This document shows, piece after piece, positions 44,514 through 46,560 of a DNA stretch of 46,560 bases. Made by a program: the position numbers and the translations under genes. Source of the stretch: Gammaproteobacteria bacterium. GTDB taxonomy: Bacteria > Pseudomonadota > Gammaproteobacteria > JAKEHO01. Under the pieces are notes generated by a model. It did no database searches and had not been told where the DNA came from. It was given only the letters and a program-made list of their open reading frames with translations. How positions within the stretch are numbered: the first letter of the stretch is position 1; the number at the start of each line of letters is the position of its first letter. The DNA lies in the NCBI GenBank assembly GCA_022614965.1, contig JAKEHO010000002.1:1-46560 (forward strand), in the 5' to 3' direction.

Positions 44514-46019
44514 TCAGCGAAGAAAGATGCGAAGGCCAAGGCCGACGAGAATATTTGAAACATTCACATCCTGGCCTTTGCCATTTACTTGAAACGTGGA
44601 TTCTTGATACACGTATTTTGACTCAGCCGTTATGGCTACGTTTTTGAAAACGAAGTAGTCAACACCTAATCCCGCAGCAGCAACAGGTGACCAATCACGT
44701 CCGGACAAGGTGATTCTAGTACCAGGACCGGTATCCAGTGTCGTGTCGTTGATTTGGCCGAAGCCTGCTCCCACACCGGCAACCATGTATGGCACAAGAT
44801 CTCCGTTGAGCACAGGGTAACGGACTCTAAGTTCTGGAATAATATTCCATATAGCGAATTCTGCGAGCTTCAGGCCGTCCCCGGATTCAATATGGGTGTC
44901 ATAGTTGTCAACTACCAGCTCGGCTCCAAGATACCTATTTATATTCAAACCGACAGATCCGCCGCTGAGCTGCTTGCTCTCGTTTCCGATCTTTAAATCG
45001 GGCGTGACGCTTTTCTTTAGGAAAAAGTTATTACCGAAGTGAAAACTAAAGTAGGGTTGAAGTCCGTACCTGTCGGCTTCGGGCCAGCTTAGGCCATTGA
45101 ACATTGAGCTAGGCGGGGTTTCGGGGAAGTACAGGCGAAAGCCGGCAACCATCAACCACGAGTCTAGGTCTGTGTCGAGGACCTCGACACCAGGATTATT
45201 CAGTTCGCCACTTAGGAAGATTCGTTTCGCCTCAACCCCAAGCGCAAGGTTAGGGGCGATGAAGTAATCAATACCTGCCCCGAGTGAGCCGGCGAGGGAA
45301 GACTTGTCGCCAAATGCAAATACCGGTGCCATCCCGCCAGTAGGCCTTGGATCGTTGAACTCAGTGATGCCTACACCGGCGCCGGCAATGAAATAGGGAA
45401 CAACGCGATCGTGGAGGAGTGGGTAGCGGAGCCTTAGCTGGGGTATGAGGGTATAGGTGGCATATTCTCCGATGGTTCCAAGACCTGCCATGCGAATGCT
45501 GTATTCGAAGTAGTCGAAAGCGAGTTCGAATCCGATGTGCGGGCCGAGGTCGACGCCGATCAAGCCGTCGATGTCAATGCTTGGCCCGCCTAATTCCAGC
45601 TCTGATGTGATCATTCGCTGCGCTGGGGCGGCAAGGCCAAGACGCAGGCCAACGTAGCCCCGTAGATAATCGAAGTTAAAGGGGCCGAACCTCCACGGCC
45701 ATTGGTTTTCGTCTGTCGGATCGATCGCATTCTGCGTAGTCGCCACAGAGGGTTGAGCGGCGGGATCCTCCCCTCGCGTGTCGGAGTCTACAAGTAGCAG
45801 GGATCCCGGTATCAGGGACTCATGGGCATCGCCTGCAGATACCAAAAAGGACTCGGTAGCCTCACAAGACACCGATTCCGTTGCTGCCCATGCTACCGGC
45901 TGGCTGATCAGCAGAGTGAGGATCGCTGTGTGCTGAAAATGGCGTGGGAAAAAGCGGGTCACAGGAACCGGATCCGCACCAAGTACGCACCCATTCGCAG
46001 ATGACCTTCCGTGTGGCAT
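44514..46019 (-). CDS. Outer-membrane protein with two tandem small beta-barrel domains
   Basis: About 501 residues from the ATG at 46019 (a GTG 17 codons earlier is possible). A signal-like helix HTAILTLLISQPVAWAATES is followed by a variable linker. Two homologous units of about 180-200 residues come next, each like an OmpA- or OmpW-type eight-strand barrel. The first has LIPQLRLRYPLLHDRVVPYF then AGAGVG, and LGAGIDYFIAPNLALGVEAK. The second has IIPELRVRYPVLNGDLVPYM then AGVGAG, and LGVDYFVFKNVAITAESKYV. It ends with GLGLRIFLR. A barrel function is plain; the substrate or role is not. Fusion of two such barrels in one chain is unusual. Confidence 0.8.
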   Translation of the reverse strand: MPHGRSSANGCVLGADPVPVTRFFPRHFQHTAILTLLISQPVAWAATESVSCEATESFLVSAGDAHESLIPGSLLLVDSDTRGEDPAAQPSVATTQNAIDPTDENQWPWRFGPFNFDYLRGYVGLRLGLAAPAQRMITSELELGGPSIDIDGLIGVDLGPHIGFELAFDYFEYSIRMAGLGTIGEYATYTLIPQLRLRYPLLHDRVVPYFIAGAGVGITEFNDPRPTGGMAPVFAFGDKSSLAGSLGAGIDYFIAPNLALGVEAKRIFLSGELNNPGVEVLDTDLDSWLMVAGFRLYFPETPPSSMFNGLSWPEADRYGLQPYFSFHFGNNFFLKKSVTPDLKIGNESKQLSGGSVGLNINRYLGAELVVDNYDTHIESGDGLKLAEFAIWNIIPELRVRYPVLNGDLVPYMVAGVGAGFGQINDTTLDTGPGTRITLSGRDWSPVAAAGLGVDYFVFKNVAITAESKYVYQESTFQVNGKGQDVNVSNILVGLGLRIFLR

Positions 46020-46489
46020 TCTTGTTTTTCCCGTTGTTGTTCTTGCCTTGCCGGTGGCGCCCCTAACCACTCGGGCTTCGGGTCAATAGCTTCGATGATC
46101 GGCGCGCGACGTGTGAAATGGATGTCCAGCTTACGCTTGCAGCTACTTGTTTAGAGTTGCCGCGCGGCGCCGTCGATGGTCAGAGTGATGCTGTTGCGGG
46201 AAATGATATCTTACCTTTTTCTACGTAATGCGAGTCGGATTAGGTAATGTTAAATAAGAAGTCTTGGTTCGCAATGTACTCCCTCGAACCAAGGAGCGCG
46301 CGCCTCTTACGCAAACCTCATTTCCTCGGTTTGACTGGATGGGTTCTAAGTAGCGAACCTTGGCCTGTACTGATAACGGGTAATGTATAGGGAGCTCATA
46401 GCCTAGAGCAAAAGCGTGCCTGCAGGGGTTATAGGGAAGGCCGGTGCGGTACCGGAAGCAGCTTCACCAATTAAGAGGGGTCGGAACGG
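46020..46489. other. Intergenic region before tRNA-Gly
   Basis: No gene is supported. A perfect 9-bp inverted repeat CTTGGTTCG / CGAACCAAG (46263-46271 and 46285-46293, 13-base loop) is present. There is no T-run beside it. Confidence 0.4.
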
Positions 46490-46560
46490 AGCGGGTGATG
46501 GGAATCGAACCCACGTTCTCAGCTTGGGAAGCTGATGTTCTACCATTGAACTACACCCGC
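46490..46560 (-). tRNA. tRNA-Gly(CCC)
   Basis: On the minus strand all arms fold: acceptor GCGGGTG/CACCCGC, anticodon arm TCAGC-TTCCCAA-GCTGA with anticodon CCC, and T-arm GTGGG-TTCGATT-CCCAT. The discriminator is T and CCA is not encoded. The 5' end coincides with the last base of the window. Confidence 0.93.

Noticed and set aside
44303..44563. A minus-strand frame of 86 codons
   Set aside because: Overlaps the outer-membrane gene end in another frame and shows no domain or ribosome binding site.

Overview
The window looks like chromosome of a gammaproteobacterium. The evidence is gene order typical of that class: miaB-phoH-ybeY-corC-lnt; pilMNOPQ followed by aroK-aroB; ponA divergent from pilM; priA, argS and a SPOR protein. 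Two genes for MtdB, the NAD(P)-dependent methylene-tetrahydromethanopterin dehydrogenase, suggest one-carbon (C1) metabolism by the H4MPT pathway, as in methylotrophs. I cannot name a genus.

Positions 1-11000 are an accessory, AT-richer region. It begins with the 3' part of a tRNA-Met(CAT) and holds a small secreted Cache-domain protein, a divergent mtdB (minus), an M28-type peptidase, a lipoprotein of the LCAT/phospholipase family, a receiver-receiver-transmembrane protein, a triple-PAS histidine kinase, and a second mtdB (plus). Copies of a dispersed repeat (called R1 here), all in one orientation, lie between these genes and bracket both mtdB genes. A second repeat (R2, about 180 bp, rich in hairpins) occurs at both ends of the region, and each copy finishes with a sequence resembling the 3' end of tRNA-Met. 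This looks like a genomic island or repeat-built block at a tRNA gene, but no integrase or transposase is visible.

Positions 11100-14000 hold a HIG1-type small membrane gene with a perfect FNR/ANR-type box upstream, an OprO/OprP-family porin, and a DUF502 membrane protein gene broken by one in-frame TAG. Positions 14060-20100 are gltB-gltD (glutamate synthase, minus). A gap of about 1 kb follows, containing a LexA-like palindrome that overlaps a possible promoter.

Positions 21155-26488 are the miaB-phoH-ybeY-corC-lnt operon, tightly overlapping for the first four genes. Then come hemE, dgt-aroB-aroK and pilQ-P-O-N-M on the minus strand, with a clear rho-independent terminator after pilQ. On the plus strand follow ponA, a nucleotidyltransferase-like gene, priA, argS and a SPOR gene. 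The window closes with a minus-strand outer-membrane protein made of two tandem barrels and a tRNA-Gly(CCC).

All calls rest on reading translated proteins, motifs and repeats by eye. No database search, alignment score or folding energy was computed.
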